A DNA stretch of 64,000 nt. Origin: Chryseobacterium gleum (GTDB taxonomy: Bacteria; Bacteroidota; Bacteroidia; Flavobacteriales; Weeksellaceae). Made by a program: the position numbers and the translations under genes. The first letter of the stretch is position 1. Every line of letters begins with the position of its first letter. The notes under the pieces were generated by a model. The model ran no database searches. It was given only the letters and a program-made list of their open reading frames with translations, and was not told the DNA's origin. The stretch spans positions 2,790,001-2,854,000 of the forward strand of contig NZ_LR134289.1 in assembly GCF_900636535.1 (NCBI RefSeq), read 5' to 3'. Below are positions 27,682 through 35,839 of this stretch, one piece after another.

Positions 27682-28446
27682 ATGATGGATAATAATAACA
27701 ATAAAACTTCTACGGATCTTTTGGGTTTAGCACCATATGGTGAATCTTTGAAAATTGCTGTTGAAAAAGGATTTGGAGCTGCTGAGGCTTTATTAAGTAG
27801 AATTTGTTTACCCGCTGCTGAAGAATTAGGATTAATGTATAAAGACAAAGTTCGACATTGGAGACTAAATAATATTATAAAAATAATTGAAAAGTCCAAT
27901 GACAAACTACAGTTTATTGATGGAGAAATCAATTTGAATGCACATCCAAGAGTAATTAAAGAAATTATTGAAAATGGATCTTGGTGCGACGACGATACTA
28001 TTCAAGAAATGTGGGCTGGATTAATTGCATCTTCATGTAATGAGGATGATGGGGATGATTTAAATTTAATATTTGTAAATACTTTGAAACAATTGACAAG
28101 AAATCAAGTTAAAATATTAAATTATATTTGTAGCAAATGTATTATGAATGTTGACAAAAATGGTTTTATCCAAGCAAATCATATTGAAATTTCTTTAGAC
28201 GAATTATCAAAAATAGTAGAAATTAAAAGTGTACATCAAATAGATTCAGAACTAGACTTTCTCCGATCAAAAGAACTTTTAATAAGTGACTATTTTAGTG
28301 GGCACGGGGCTGGGTTTGTTATCGACTTAGATAACATTGTTGCACATTTAGAACCATCTCCATTTGCTATTAATCTCTTTATAAGAGGGCAAGGATTTAA
28401 AGGCAGTCCAAAAGATTTTTACAAGTTAGAATATAAAAATCAATAA
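27682..28446 (+). CDS. Abi-alpha (DUF4393) family protein
   Basis: The protein has 254 residues. The N-terminal half carries the family's clear signature: GLAPYGESLKIAVEKG, then AEALLSRICLPAAEELG, KDKVRHWRLNN and the later EMWAGLIASS. The family is named abortive infection alpha because members appear in phage-defence settings, though the mechanism is not settled. The C-terminal half resembles a winged-helix-like region (QLTRNQVKILNYI). It is the first gene past groL-tail copy E, with the same promoter type as the cargos. A defence role is inference. Confidence 0.8.
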   Translation: MMDNNNNKTSTDLLGLAPYGESLKIAVEKGFGAAEALLSRICLPAAEELGLMYKDKVRHWRLNNIIKIIEKSNDKLQFIDGEINLNAHPRVIKEIIENGSWCDDDTIQEMWAGLIASSCNEDDGDDLNLIFVNTLKQLTRNQVKILNYICSKCIMNVDKNGFIQANHIEISLDELSKIVEIKSVHQIDSELDFLRSKELLISDYFSGHGAGFVIDLDNIVAHLEPSPFAINLFIRGQGFKGSPKDFYKLEYKNQ

Positions 28447-28683
28447 CAGATAATTAAATATTGTCTATAATTTCGTAGTCGCAAAAATGCAAGGCTAGTG
28501 TCGGAATTGAAAATCTTTCCTAATTAGCAGCCATTATTTTTCCACTCCACATATTTTTATTAGTTTAATGGAAAAATTGGCTACACTTGGTTCAAAACTA
28601 ACCTAAAAGTTTATTTTTTTACCTGCATTTTGCCAATACTTTTTCATTATCTGAAATTTTTAACCCATACTCCAAAATATTGA

Positions 28684-29244
28684 ATGAAATCAACTACTAG
28701 CTTAGCTAATAAAATATTGCTTCCAATAAATATTCTAATAACTTCTTTTGGAATAATAAATTTCGGTAAAGATCTTATTCCAGGGTTAATTAAATGGGGA
28801 AATTTTTTCTTGTTCTTTTTGGATATTTTTAAAAAGATTAGAAACTTTTTTCTTTACCCCCTAAATTATGTAATCTCACTTTTTAATTATGAATTGTATG
28901 AATTGTTTAAAACTTATTTGTTTCTAGGATTTATATTTTTTTTCACCTACAATTCATCTTATAAAAAAATTTGTCATCATCATAGTGAGACATCGATAAT
29001 GAGATTGATCATTGGACCTAATAGATTTAGGATATTTTTGATTATACTTTTCAGTATATTTTTTTGGCCTTTAAGGATATTAGAATTATTAAAACATTAT
29101 TATGAAAAAGGATATGAGAGACAACATAATGTTTATACTCTATGGGGGAAATATCTTTTTTGGATATTTTTTACTGTTACATTATTCATATTTCTCAATT
29201 TTTGGTTGAGTGATACCATTGATGAAATCTTTAATATTAACTAA
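28684..29244 (+). CDS. Unknown multi-pass membrane protein
   Basis: The protein has 186 residues with about four hydrophobic segments (near 12-30, 75-92, 115-130 and 158-178) and a histidine cluster (CHHHSE) between the second and third. I do not recognise it. It follows the Abi-alpha gene on the same strand but after 237 nt, in which I see no promoter or terminator of note. It could be a partner of Abi-alpha or an independent insertion. Confidence 0.55.
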   Translation: MKSTTSLANKILLPINILITSFGIINFGKDLIPGLIKWGNFFLFFLDIFKKIRNFFLYPLNYVISLFNYELYELFKTYLFLGFIFFFTYNSSYKKICHHHSETSIMRLIIGPNRFRIFLIILFSIFFWPLRILELLKHYYEKGYERQHNVYTLWGKYLFWIFFTVTLFIFLNFWLSDTIDEIFNIN

Positions 29245-29253
29245 AAAACCCCG

Positions 29254-29270
29254 CTACCGCACGATTGTAT
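29254..29270. repeat. 17-bp direct repeat, left copy
   Basis: CTACCGCACGATTGTAT, identical to 31039-31055. Here it is part of GCTAC-N16-GTAGC, a short inverted repeat. The two copies flank the HTH and lipoprotein genes (about 1.8 kb). Confidence 0.7.
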
Positions 29271-29320
29271 CTTGTAGCATAGACTTTTAGATCATACTAT
29301 TAGAATATTTAAATAAAACA

Positions 29321-29345
29321 AATCCGAAGTCTCCAACTTCGGATT
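29321..29345. terminator. Hairpin terminator before the HTH gene
   Basis: AATCCGAAGT, loop CTCCA, ACTTCGGATT: a perfect 10-bp stem, followed by CTTTA. Confidence 0.7.
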
Positions 29346-29384
29346 CTTTATAATCCCAACATCTAAAATACCTCCACTCCCCCA

Positions 29385-29415
29385 TTTCCTATCCCCCAAC
29401 TTTTACTTATATTTG
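29385..29415 (+). promoter_or_regulatory. HTH gene promoter, shared with the SUKH gene promoter
   Basis: TATATTTG (29408-29415) with the upstream block ATCCCCCAACTTTTACT. Nearly the same block precedes TATATTTG at 38669-38676. Confidence 0.55.
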
Positions 29416-29435
29416 TTTCTATAACGTACACAAAT

Positions 29436-29843
29436 ATGCAAAACAAAAAAATACATCAGGGTAGAAATATCAAGCGTTTTCGGGAGATGTTGGGCATCAA
29501 GCAGGAGGCTTTGGCTTTTGATCTTGGTGAAGACTGGAACCAGAAGAAGATTTCGCTGTTGGAGCAGAAAGAAACTATAGAAGAGGATATTTTAGAAAGG
29601 ATTTGCCAGATTCTGAAAGTTCCTGTGGAAGCTATTGAGAATATGGATGAGGAACAAGCAGTGAATATTATTGCTAATACATTTGATAATGGTTCTATAC
29701 TTAATGGTATAAATCATAATCCTTCATTTCATCCTATAGATAAGGTTTTACAACTGCACGAAGAAAAAATTGCGCTGTACGAAAGAATGCTGAAAGAAAA
29801 AGATGAAATGATGGCCAGGCTGGAGCAGCTGATTCAGAAATAA
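29436..29843 (+). CDS. XRE-family helix-turn-helix regulator with coiled-coil tail
   Basis: The protein has 135 residues. An HTH_XRE domain covers about 9-66 (RNIKRFREMLGIKQEALA, with recognition-helix region WNQKKISLLEQ). A variable linker follows, then a charged coiled-coil segment at about 103-134 (LQLHEEKIALYERMLKEKDE), likely for dimerisation. It is probably a repressor of adjacent genes. It is followed 25 nt later by a lipoprotein gene and lies between the 17-bp direct repeats. Confidence 0.85.
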   Translation: MQNKKIHQGRNIKRFREMLGIKQEALAFDLGEDWNQKKISLLEQKETIEEDILERICQILKVPVEAIENMDEEQAVNIIANTFDNGSILNGINHNPSFHPIDKVLQLHEEKIALYERMLKEKDEMMARLEQLIQK

Positions 29844-29868
29844 AAACAAAACTAATAACCACCCCTTC

Positions 29869-30318
29869 ATGAAACTCTATACTTTCATAGCAGTATTATT
29901 CTTGCTGGCCTTCAGCTGTGCAAAAAAAAACCAATACCGTGTCGGCCAGCAATGGAACTACAAAACCCGTCCTACGGAAAAAAGCTCAACACTTACAATT
30001 TTAAAGATTGAGGAATACACTGAAACCGGAAAAGTGATTCATATTTCTGTCAGTGGTTTGAAGATGAAAAACCCTGCCAGCCCTACTGGTTATGCAGAAA
30101 AGCTCAGCCATCTTCCCCTATCAGAAGAAGCTTTGAACAAAAGTATAACCACCCTGAAAAGTGAGACCGGCAAAAAGCCGGATTCTCTTGAACTCGACGG
30201 ATATTCTTACTGGAAAAAAGAATTCGATAAAGGAAATGCCGGGATATTTACCATTCCTGTTTCTGAGATTGTAAGTACAATGGAAAAATCTATTATTGCA
30301 GGGGATTATACTAAGTAA
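29869..30318 (+). CDS. Unknown lipoprotein
   Basis: The protein has 149 residues with a lipobox-like signal (LLAFSCAKK, cysteine at 17). The mature part begins with a short beta segment (VGQQWNYKTRP). No family is recognised. It is 25 nt after the HTH gene, probably in the same operon. Confidence 0.6.
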   Translation: MKLYTFIAVLFLLAFSCAKKNQYRVGQQWNYKTRPTEKSSTLTILKIEEYTETGKVIHISVSGLKMKNPASPTGYAEKLSHLPLSEEALNKSITTLKSETGKKPDSLELDGYSYWKKEFDKGNAGIFTIPVSEIVSTMEKSIIAGDYTK

Positions 30319-30377
30319 AAATCAACACTTTCCCGACGCTTTTTTTCATTTATACGATCATAACAATATATATTCTC

Positions 30378-30947
30378 ATGAAATCAAGAATTCTCTTTCT
30401 TCTTATTATTTTAATTTCTTATGGTTGCTCACTGAGTAAATATAGTGACGTTCCTGTTCAAAATGAAATTGATCTTTCCTTTAAAAGCTTCAGTGAAATT
30501 AAAAAAGAAGAACTTGATAAGAAGTCAAAAGATATTACTCTCGGCTATTTTTGGGGAATTGGAGAAGATATTTATCCCGCTTTTCAAAAATATAAGTTTG
30601 AAATTCCCAGATCTTATCAAAGAAACGAAAACAACTTCATTCTTAAAGTAGATTATTTTTTTACCAAAGATGAGCAAATCAAATTCAAGTCTTATGAATG
30701 GAATGAAAATGAAAAAATTGAAACTTCGAGTGCAATCTTTAACGAAAAATTCCACGAAATAAAAAAATATATAACTGAAAATCTCGGAAACCCCTACCTT
30801 GAAGTATATGAAGATTTAGAAAAATCCAAAGATAAAACAGTAAGGGATGATATAAAATGGCACAGTAAAAATTTAAGTGCCTACTTATTTCGTTTCAGAG
30901 GAAAAGGTGGATTTGATCAAATACGTTTGGCAATTTATTGTGATTAA
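30378..30947 (+). CDS. Unknown lipoprotein with duplicated 3' end
   Basis: The protein has 189 residues with a lipobox (ILISYGCSLS, cysteine at 17). It is rich in lysine, glutamate and aromatic residues, with no recognisable family. Its last bases (GCAATTTATTGTGATTAAG) recur at 31842, in front of the TPR gene, marking the duplicated boundary left by an insertion. It lies inside the pair of 17-bp direct repeats. Confidence 0.6.
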   Translation: MKSRILFLLIILISYGCSLSKYSDVPVQNEIDLSFKSFSEIKKEELDKKSKDITLGYFWGIGEDIYPAFQKYKFEIPRSYQRNENNFILKVDYFFTKDEQIKFKSYEWNENEKIETSSAIFNEKFHEIKKYITENLGNPYLEVYEDLEKSKDKTVRDDIKWHSKNLSAYLFRFRGKGGFDQIRLAIYCD

Positions 30948-30972
30948 GAATATTAATAAAATAAAGCTATAC

Positions 30973-31034
30973 ATGGAAAAAAATTACTCTTAGGAATATT
31001 GTTCTCTATTTCAATTTCTTTTAACATTAAAGCC
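30973..31034 (+). pseudogene. Truncated duplicate of the start of the TPR gene at 31904
   Basis: This nearly matches 31903-31965 (start of the secreted TPR protein), but one A is missing from the initial A-run. The frame breaks after six codons (MEKNYS, stop), and the similarity ends at AAAGCC, directly before the second 17-bp repeat. It is a remnant of a duplicated junction and not a gene. Confidence 0.8.
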
Positions 31035-31038
31035 ACCA

Positions 31039-31055
31039 CTACCGCACGATTGTAT
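31039..31055. repeat. 17-bp direct repeat, right copy
   Basis: Identical to 29254-29270. It sits exactly at the edge of the truncated TPR-gene duplicate. Confidence 0.7.
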
Positions 31056-31108
31056 GCTCCCTATTTAAATTTGAACATATAGATATTCTCAAATGTTAAT
31101 TGAATATC

Positions 31109-31116
31109 TAAATTTG
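31109..31116 (+). promoter_or_regulatory. -7 element deciding the start of the next gene
   Basis: TAAATTTG, preceded by TTG. Because it ends at 31116, the ATG at 31118 would lie before the transcription start. The ATG at 31145 is preferred. Confidence 0.5.
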
Positions 31117-31144
31117 GATGTTTGTACCAAAAAATAAATTAAGA

Positions 31145-31786
31145 ATGAAAACGAATTGCAACAAATGTAAAAATGAAGTGATTACTCTAAAATTTTCTGA
31201 AGAACAAAAGCTTGATCTTTATATTTTGATGCAAAACGATTTAAAAGTATTTGCTGAAAAAAAAATAATTGACGAATTCAATGTAGACAAAAATGAAGCA
31301 AAAATTATTATTCAACATGTAAATAATAGAAATGGCAGATGTGTAGCATGTGAGTTTGAAAAATTGAATGGAGAATATATTGAATGTCCCAATTGTGGTG
31401 CTTTTAATTATAATCTTAATAAACCCGTGTTTAATTTAGAATTTTGCAGTCATTTAGAATGGTCTCTGGATTTTAAAAACATTGAAAATGAAAATATAAA
31501 ATATTATGCTAAGACTTTCTGGTGTGATGGTATAAGTCATTTACCAGAAGACTCAAAATCTTTACTTTATCATAATATTGAAAACAACAAGCAAATAATA
31601 ACAAAAGCCTGGATTGGATATAGTGGCAATGAAATTTATGAAATGAAAATCAAGTTTGGGAAAAAAGCTATAGAAAATTATAAAAATAATAAAAGTTTAA
31701 TCGAATGCATTCCAGGAAATAATGAAGTTCCGAATTGGATAAAGTTATTTATGGAAGATAAAAAGATTGAAATTCAATTAAAATAA
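31145..31786 (+). CDS. Unknown protein with CxxC zinc-ribbon-like motifs
   Basis: The protein has 213 residues from the ATG at 31145. Cysteine pairs appear at CNKC (near residue 4), CVAC (about 69) and CPNC (about 85), then FCSHLEW, suggesting one or two zinc ribbons in the N-terminal half. The C-terminal half is unrecognised. It is the single cargo of the insertion that split the 30378/31904 gene boundary, with its own promoter. It is cytoplasmic, with no signal peptide. Confidence 0.6.
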   Translation: MKTNCNKCKNEVITLKFSEEQKLDLYILMQNDLKVFAEKKIIDEFNVDKNEAKIIIQHVNNRNGRCVACEFEKLNGEYIECPNCGAFNYNLNKPVFNLEFCSHLEWSLDFKNIENENIKYYAKTFWCDGISHLPEDSKSLLYHNIENNKQIITKAWIGYSGNEIYEMKIKFGKKAIENYKNNKSLIECIPGNNEVPNWIKLFMEDKKIEIQLK

Positions 31787-31827
31787 TAACTGTTGCTAAC
31801 CTGAGTTAATACCCGCTCCGTAAAGTC

Positions 31828-31965
31828 TCAGATACGACTGACAATTTATTGTGATTAAGAATATTGTTATGAACAGAAGAACATTAATAAAATAAAGCTA
31901 TACATGAAAAAAAAATTACTATTAGGAATATTGTTCTCTGTTTCAATTTCTTTTCACATTAAAGC
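31828..31965. repeat. Intact copy of the duplicated boundary (gene end plus next gene start)
   Basis: The 3' end of a 30378-like gene (from ATACG...CAATTTATTG), the spacer and the start of the TPR gene. The left copy is 30917-31034 and lacks 18 nt (GTTATGAACAGAAGAACA) found here. Confidence 0.75.
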
Positions 31966-32536
31966 TCAGGATTTTCCACAAAAATTTGAAAAGGAATTTT
32001 GCACTTGTTTATCTGGTAAAACAAATTATACTGATGAAACATTTAAAACTTGTTCCTATGAAGTAATGTCAAAACTTCAGAAAGATTTTGAAAACTTCCA
32101 TAATAGCACAGCTAACAAAAACAGAAATGATTTCATGAAAGACCTTATGATCAGATTAATAAATAATTGTGATCCTTTCTATATTCATATGGCTGATGTA
32201 AAGAAAACAGGGATGGACAAGTTTAGAAATGATTACAAAGAAATGAGTATTGATTCTCTAAAAAATAAATTTACTGAAACAAAGCTTTTAACTGATTATT
32301 GGGAAATAGCCAATTGGTATTTTGCCCATAATGAAAATGAACTGGCTGAAAGGATTTATAAAGAAATTTTAAAAAATGAACCTGATCAAATAGAAGCTGC
32401 TTATATGCTAGGAGCACTTTATGATGAATTGGGAAAATACCGGGAAGCAAAAGTTTTATACGACAAAGTATATGAAAACACAGGAAATATACAGTATAGA
32501 TTATATTCGGAAATGGACTTGAAAAAGATAAAATAA
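31904..32536 (+). CDS. Secreted CTCL-motif protein with TPR
   Basis: The protein has 210 residues. A signal peptide (about 1-22) is followed by FCTCLSGKTNYTD, and conserved cysteines continue to about 90. A tetratricopeptide segment covers about 125-200 (AERIYKEILKNEPDQIEAAYMLGALYDELGKYREA, described by position 142-177). The N-terminal cysteine pattern matches the frameshifted protein at 25225. It is probably periplasmic, mediating protein contacts. The function is unknown. Confidence 0.7.
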   Translation: MKKKLLLGILFSVSISFHIKAQDFPQKFEKEFCTCLSGKTNYTDETFKTCSYEVMSKLQKDFENFHNSTANKNRNDFMKDLMIRLINNCDPFYIHMADVKKTGMDKFRNDYKEMSIDSLKNKFTETKLLTDYWEIANWYFAHNENELAERIYKEILKNEPDQIEAAYMLGALYDELGKYREAKVLYDKVYENTGNIQYRLYSEMDLKKIK

Positions 32537-32695
32537 CTATTAAATTCTTCATAAATAAAACATAGACCTTTTCATTTTTCTTATGAATCCGGATAGAATC
32601 ATAATATATTACTGCATAATTTAAATGTTCAACAAGAATTTATATTAAATTCTTTTTTGATATTTTCGTAGTAAGCCATTAAAATCATATTATCT

Positions 32696-33202
32696 ATGGG
32701 AATAACAATTCATTTTGAAGGACGACTTAAAAATGAAGAAAGCTACAATACATTAGTAAAAAAAGTAATTGAGTTTTCATCATTTCAAGAATGGGATTAT
32801 TTTCAATTTGAAAATGAATCTGTAACTCTGAAAAGAGTAAAAGACGAAGAAAATGTAAACTATGAAGGTCCTACCAAAGGTGTTCATATACAACCTCACG
32901 AAAATTCAGAACCCTTAATTTTCGAGTTTGATAAAGATTTGTACATTCAGGAATTCTGCAAAACCCAATTTGCATCCACTGAAATACACATAAAAATAAT
33001 TGAATTACTTGAGATTTTAAAAGAATATTTCGAATGTCTCAATGTTGTTGATGAAGGAGAGTATTGGGAAACAAAAAATTATGATCAACTAGAAGAACAT
33101 TGGGAAAACTTCTATATAGCTATGGATAGAACAATTCAGGAAAATAGCAGTTTGCAGGGGCCATTCAAACTTAAAAGTGGCAGAATCATTGATCTGATGT
33201 AA
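32696..33202 (+). CDS. Unknown cytoplasmic protein (MGITIHFEG type)
   Basis: The protein has 168 residues with no signal peptide. The start MGITIHFEGRLK is typical of a recurrent unnamed Bacteroidetes family. The protein is acidic, and the C-terminal part is tryptophan-rich (EGEYWETKNYDQLEEHWENF). No function is known to me. It stands alone, with 159 nt upstream and a weak A+T-rich promoter region. Confidence 0.6.
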   Translation: MGITIHFEGRLKNEESYNTLVKKVIEFSSFQEWDYFQFENESVTLKRVKDEENVNYEGPTKGVHIQPHENSEPLIFEFDKDLYIQEFCKTQFASTEIHIKIIELLEILKEYFECLNVVDEGEYWETKNYDQLEEHWENFYIAMDRTIQENSSLQGPFKLKSGRIIDLM

Positions 33203-33338
33203 AAGCAATTCTAGAAAAATTCTCTTCAACTTTTTCCTATCTTTAAAACATGGTTACTCTCTTAAAGTCCAGTACTAAAATAGTCCGGACTCTTATAAAG
33301 AAAATCAGATAAAAACAAATACACTAAACCTCATACCA

Positions 33339-34514
33339 TTGAAAACAAAATTATTATTCCTGTTATTTTTAAGTTCACTGCTGGCTCATGCACAAACGCT
33401 TAATTTTAAAAGTCTCGCCAATATGTCTTTAGGGAGAGGAGCTACAACCAGTGTCATTGTAGATGATAATATCTATGTGAGCAACGGATATCAGGAAAGC
33501 GGAGGTATGGCCAATTATATTGAAAAATACAATATTACAGACAACAAATGGAGTCTTCTCAATGTTAGTATCAGTCCTAAAAAATTTGCTAATTCGGAGA
33601 CGTATGATAATAAAATCTATATTTTTAACGGCTGGGGAAACAGCCATCTTGAAATTGTAGATCTTGCAACCCTGAAAGTAACGAAGGGAGCTGTTAACCG
33701 CTCCTATACAGGAAATGCCGGTTCTGCCATCCATAACGGAAAAATATATGTGTTCGGCGGCAGCGGACTGAATGGCGCTGCAACAACCGCATTTTCCAAC
33801 AGATTCCAATATTATGATATTGCTTCAGATACCTGGCATCCATTACCGGATATGCCCACCTCCAGAGAAGCAAAGGGCAAAATTGTGAATGATAAATTGT
33901 ATGTCATTGGCGGTTTCAACGGTACTTCATCCCGCCTGATCAATATCTACGACATCAACACCAATCGCTGGACCGATCAGATTACGATGCCGGCCGGGAT
34001 ATCAGGACATTCATTAGCGGTATCCGGTGATAAGATTTTTATTGCAGGAGGTTATAATAATCAGACGTTTCTGGCCTATTTTGATACCGCAACCAATAAA
34101 TTCCATCAGCTGTCATCCAATATGATTCCCAGAAGACACGCTGCAGCGGAAGTTTATAACAATAAATTATACATCATCGGCGGAAGTACAACTTCTGTAA
34201 CCAAATCAGCTATTAAAAGCTTACAGGCAGCAGATATTTCTGAAAACGCGCTCTCTTCAAATACAGCCGGGGAAGACCGTGAGACTAAAACAAGAGTGTA
34301 TACCAATGCATCTAAAGATGGTTTTATCATCAGCAATAAAAATAACAGCAATCAATTTGAGTTTACCGTGTACTCTTTAGATGGAGAAGTGATCAACAGA
34401 GGCTTTGCCTATTATAACAGAAATATAGATTTATCTAAAGTACAAAGAGGAACTTATATTTTTAGTTTTAAAGATGAGAAAGGGGTTTTGCAGAAGATTA
34501 GAATTGTAAGATGA
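33339..34514 (+). CDS. Secreted kelch-repeat beta-propeller protein
   Basis: The protein has 391 residues. The signal peptide (KTKLLFLLFLSSLLAHAQ) begins at a TTG codon (33339) with no alternative ATG upstream, so TTG is the likely start, or an ATG was mutated. Five to six kelch repeats with GG-x-n-W patterns cover about 30-300 (IYVFGGSG, LYVIGGFNG, IFIAGGYN, LYIIGGST). A short T9SS-like C-terminal domain (about 320-391, ending LQKIRIVR) follows. It is likely exported to the cell surface. Confidence 0.82.
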   Translation: MKTKLLFLLFLSSLLAHAQTLNFKSLANMSLGRGATTSVIVDDNIYVSNGYQESGGMANYIEKYNITDNKWSLLNVSISPKKFANSETYDNKIYIFNGWGNSHLEIVDLATLKVTKGAVNRSYTGNAGSAIHNGKIYVFGGSGLNGAATTAFSNRFQYYDIASDTWHPLPDMPTSREAKGKIVNDKLYVIGGFNGTSSRLINIYDINTNRWTDQITMPAGISGHSLAVSGDKIFIAGGYNNQTFLAYFDTATNKFHQLSSNMIPRRHAAAEVYNNKLYIIGGSTTSVTKSAIKSLQAADISENALSSNTAGEDRETKTRVYTNASKDGFIISNKNNSNQFEFTVYSLDGEVINRGFAYYNRNIDLSKVQRGTYIFSFKDEKGVLQKIRIVR

Positions 34515-34704
34515 TAGTAAGCTTCAGACACACAATTCTGTCATAATAATCCGGAGACTAATTAATACCAGATAGACCAGCATGCAAGACATGTTCTATG
34601 GAAGGTATTATTCAATAAATAAAACTTCAACATCAGAATTCTCCTCCTATATTTAAATTTATTCACAAAAGCTTTAGCCCGATACTAATACCTGAAAACT
34701 ACAA

Positions 34705-35799
34705 ATGGAAAATATTTTTAAAAACTACGAAAAAACGATAACCCGAAAACACAGTATTGGCTTCACTCCTAAATATAAAGAAGAATTCAGAACATTTGTC
34801 AACGAAGTACTTTTTATTGCCATTGCAGAAAAAACATTTGAAAAATTAGGCTGGGATATCGTTTATAAAGATGATCAAAGTATCGAAGCAAAATATAAAG
34901 ATACAGGATGGATAAATGAGCGTTGGACGGAAATTATTACAGTAAATTATAAAAATGGCGGAGTCCTGGTAAAAAGCGAATCTTTAGGTAACGAAATATG
35001 GGACAATGGAAAAAACTCTAAGAGAGTTAAACTATTTATTTATGCTTATCAGGAAACATTAAAAACGTTCAATATACAAGCGCTTAAGGATCTCGAAAAG
35101 GAAATAGAAAAGAAAAATAACTGGGATGACTATGTAATCCCTGAAACACTACCCCAACCAATACCGGCAAAAATTCCTACTATCATACTATCGGTAATTG
35201 GTGGTATATTTGTTTCCCTGATTACTGGATTTCTGGTAGCGTGTCTTTCTATAAAAGGGCTATATTTTATTGGTCTTTTTGAGTTTCTTGTAGCAACAGC
35301 TCTTGTTTGTGTGATGAAATATTTAATTAAATTCTCTAATTATACTGATTTTAATAAACTGTTATATCTACTAGGCGGAATGATCGTGCTAACATATGCT
35401 TCGAATGAATATTTTCAGTATGAAATAATTTTAAACACGAATAATCTTGAGAGAATTGGATTTTGGAATTTCCTAAAAATAAGATTTTTACACGGCTTTA
35501 CAGTTAACAAAATAAATTTAGGATGGATTGGATGGATCATTATATGGATTGTACAACTTGGGTTAACAGGTATTTTTGTTTACTTTAGGTTAGCCTCTGT
35601 ACTTACGAAATATGTCATTGAAAGAGTACCGGCTGAAGTTGTTGATTTTGCATTTTATCATGTCGTTAAAGATAAGTCAGAGGAAGAGATCAGAGCAGAG
35701 CTTGCCAACAAAGGATGGTCACATGTACAATCTCAAAATGAAGTTTTTGAGGCCATTGGTGGCCATCAAAATGTAGTAACCCTGAATAGAATTAAATAA
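34705..35799 (+). CDS. Unknown membrane protein with soluble N-terminal domain
   Basis: The protein has 364 residues. A soluble N-terminal domain (1-150) is followed by about four transmembrane helices between 160 and 305. The cytoplasmic tail at about 310-364 has the helix DKSEEEIRAELANKGW. I do not recognise the family. It is transcribed toward the frameshifted gene at 35840 with a 40-nt gap, so the two may form an operon. Confidence 0.6.
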   Translation: MENIFKNYEKTITRKHSIGFTPKYKEEFRTFVNEVLFIAIAEKTFEKLGWDIVYKDDQSIEAKYKDTGWINERWTEIITVNYKNGGVLVKSESLGNEIWDNGKNSKRVKLFIYAYQETLKTFNIQALKDLEKEIEKKNNWDDYVIPETLPQPIPAKIPTIILSVIGGIFVSLITGFLVACLSIKGLYFIGLFEFLVATALVCVMKYLIKFSNYTDFNKLLYLLGGMIVLTYASNEYFQYEIILNTNNLERIGFWNFLKIRFLHGFTVNKINLGWIGWIIIWIVQLGLTGIFVYFRLASVLTKYVIERVPAEVVDFAFYHVVKDKSEEEIRAELANKGWSHVQSQNEVFEAIGGHQNVVTLNRIK

Positions 35800-35839
35800 A
35801 TCAGATTATTTTCAACATTACTGCCATTATACAAATAGC

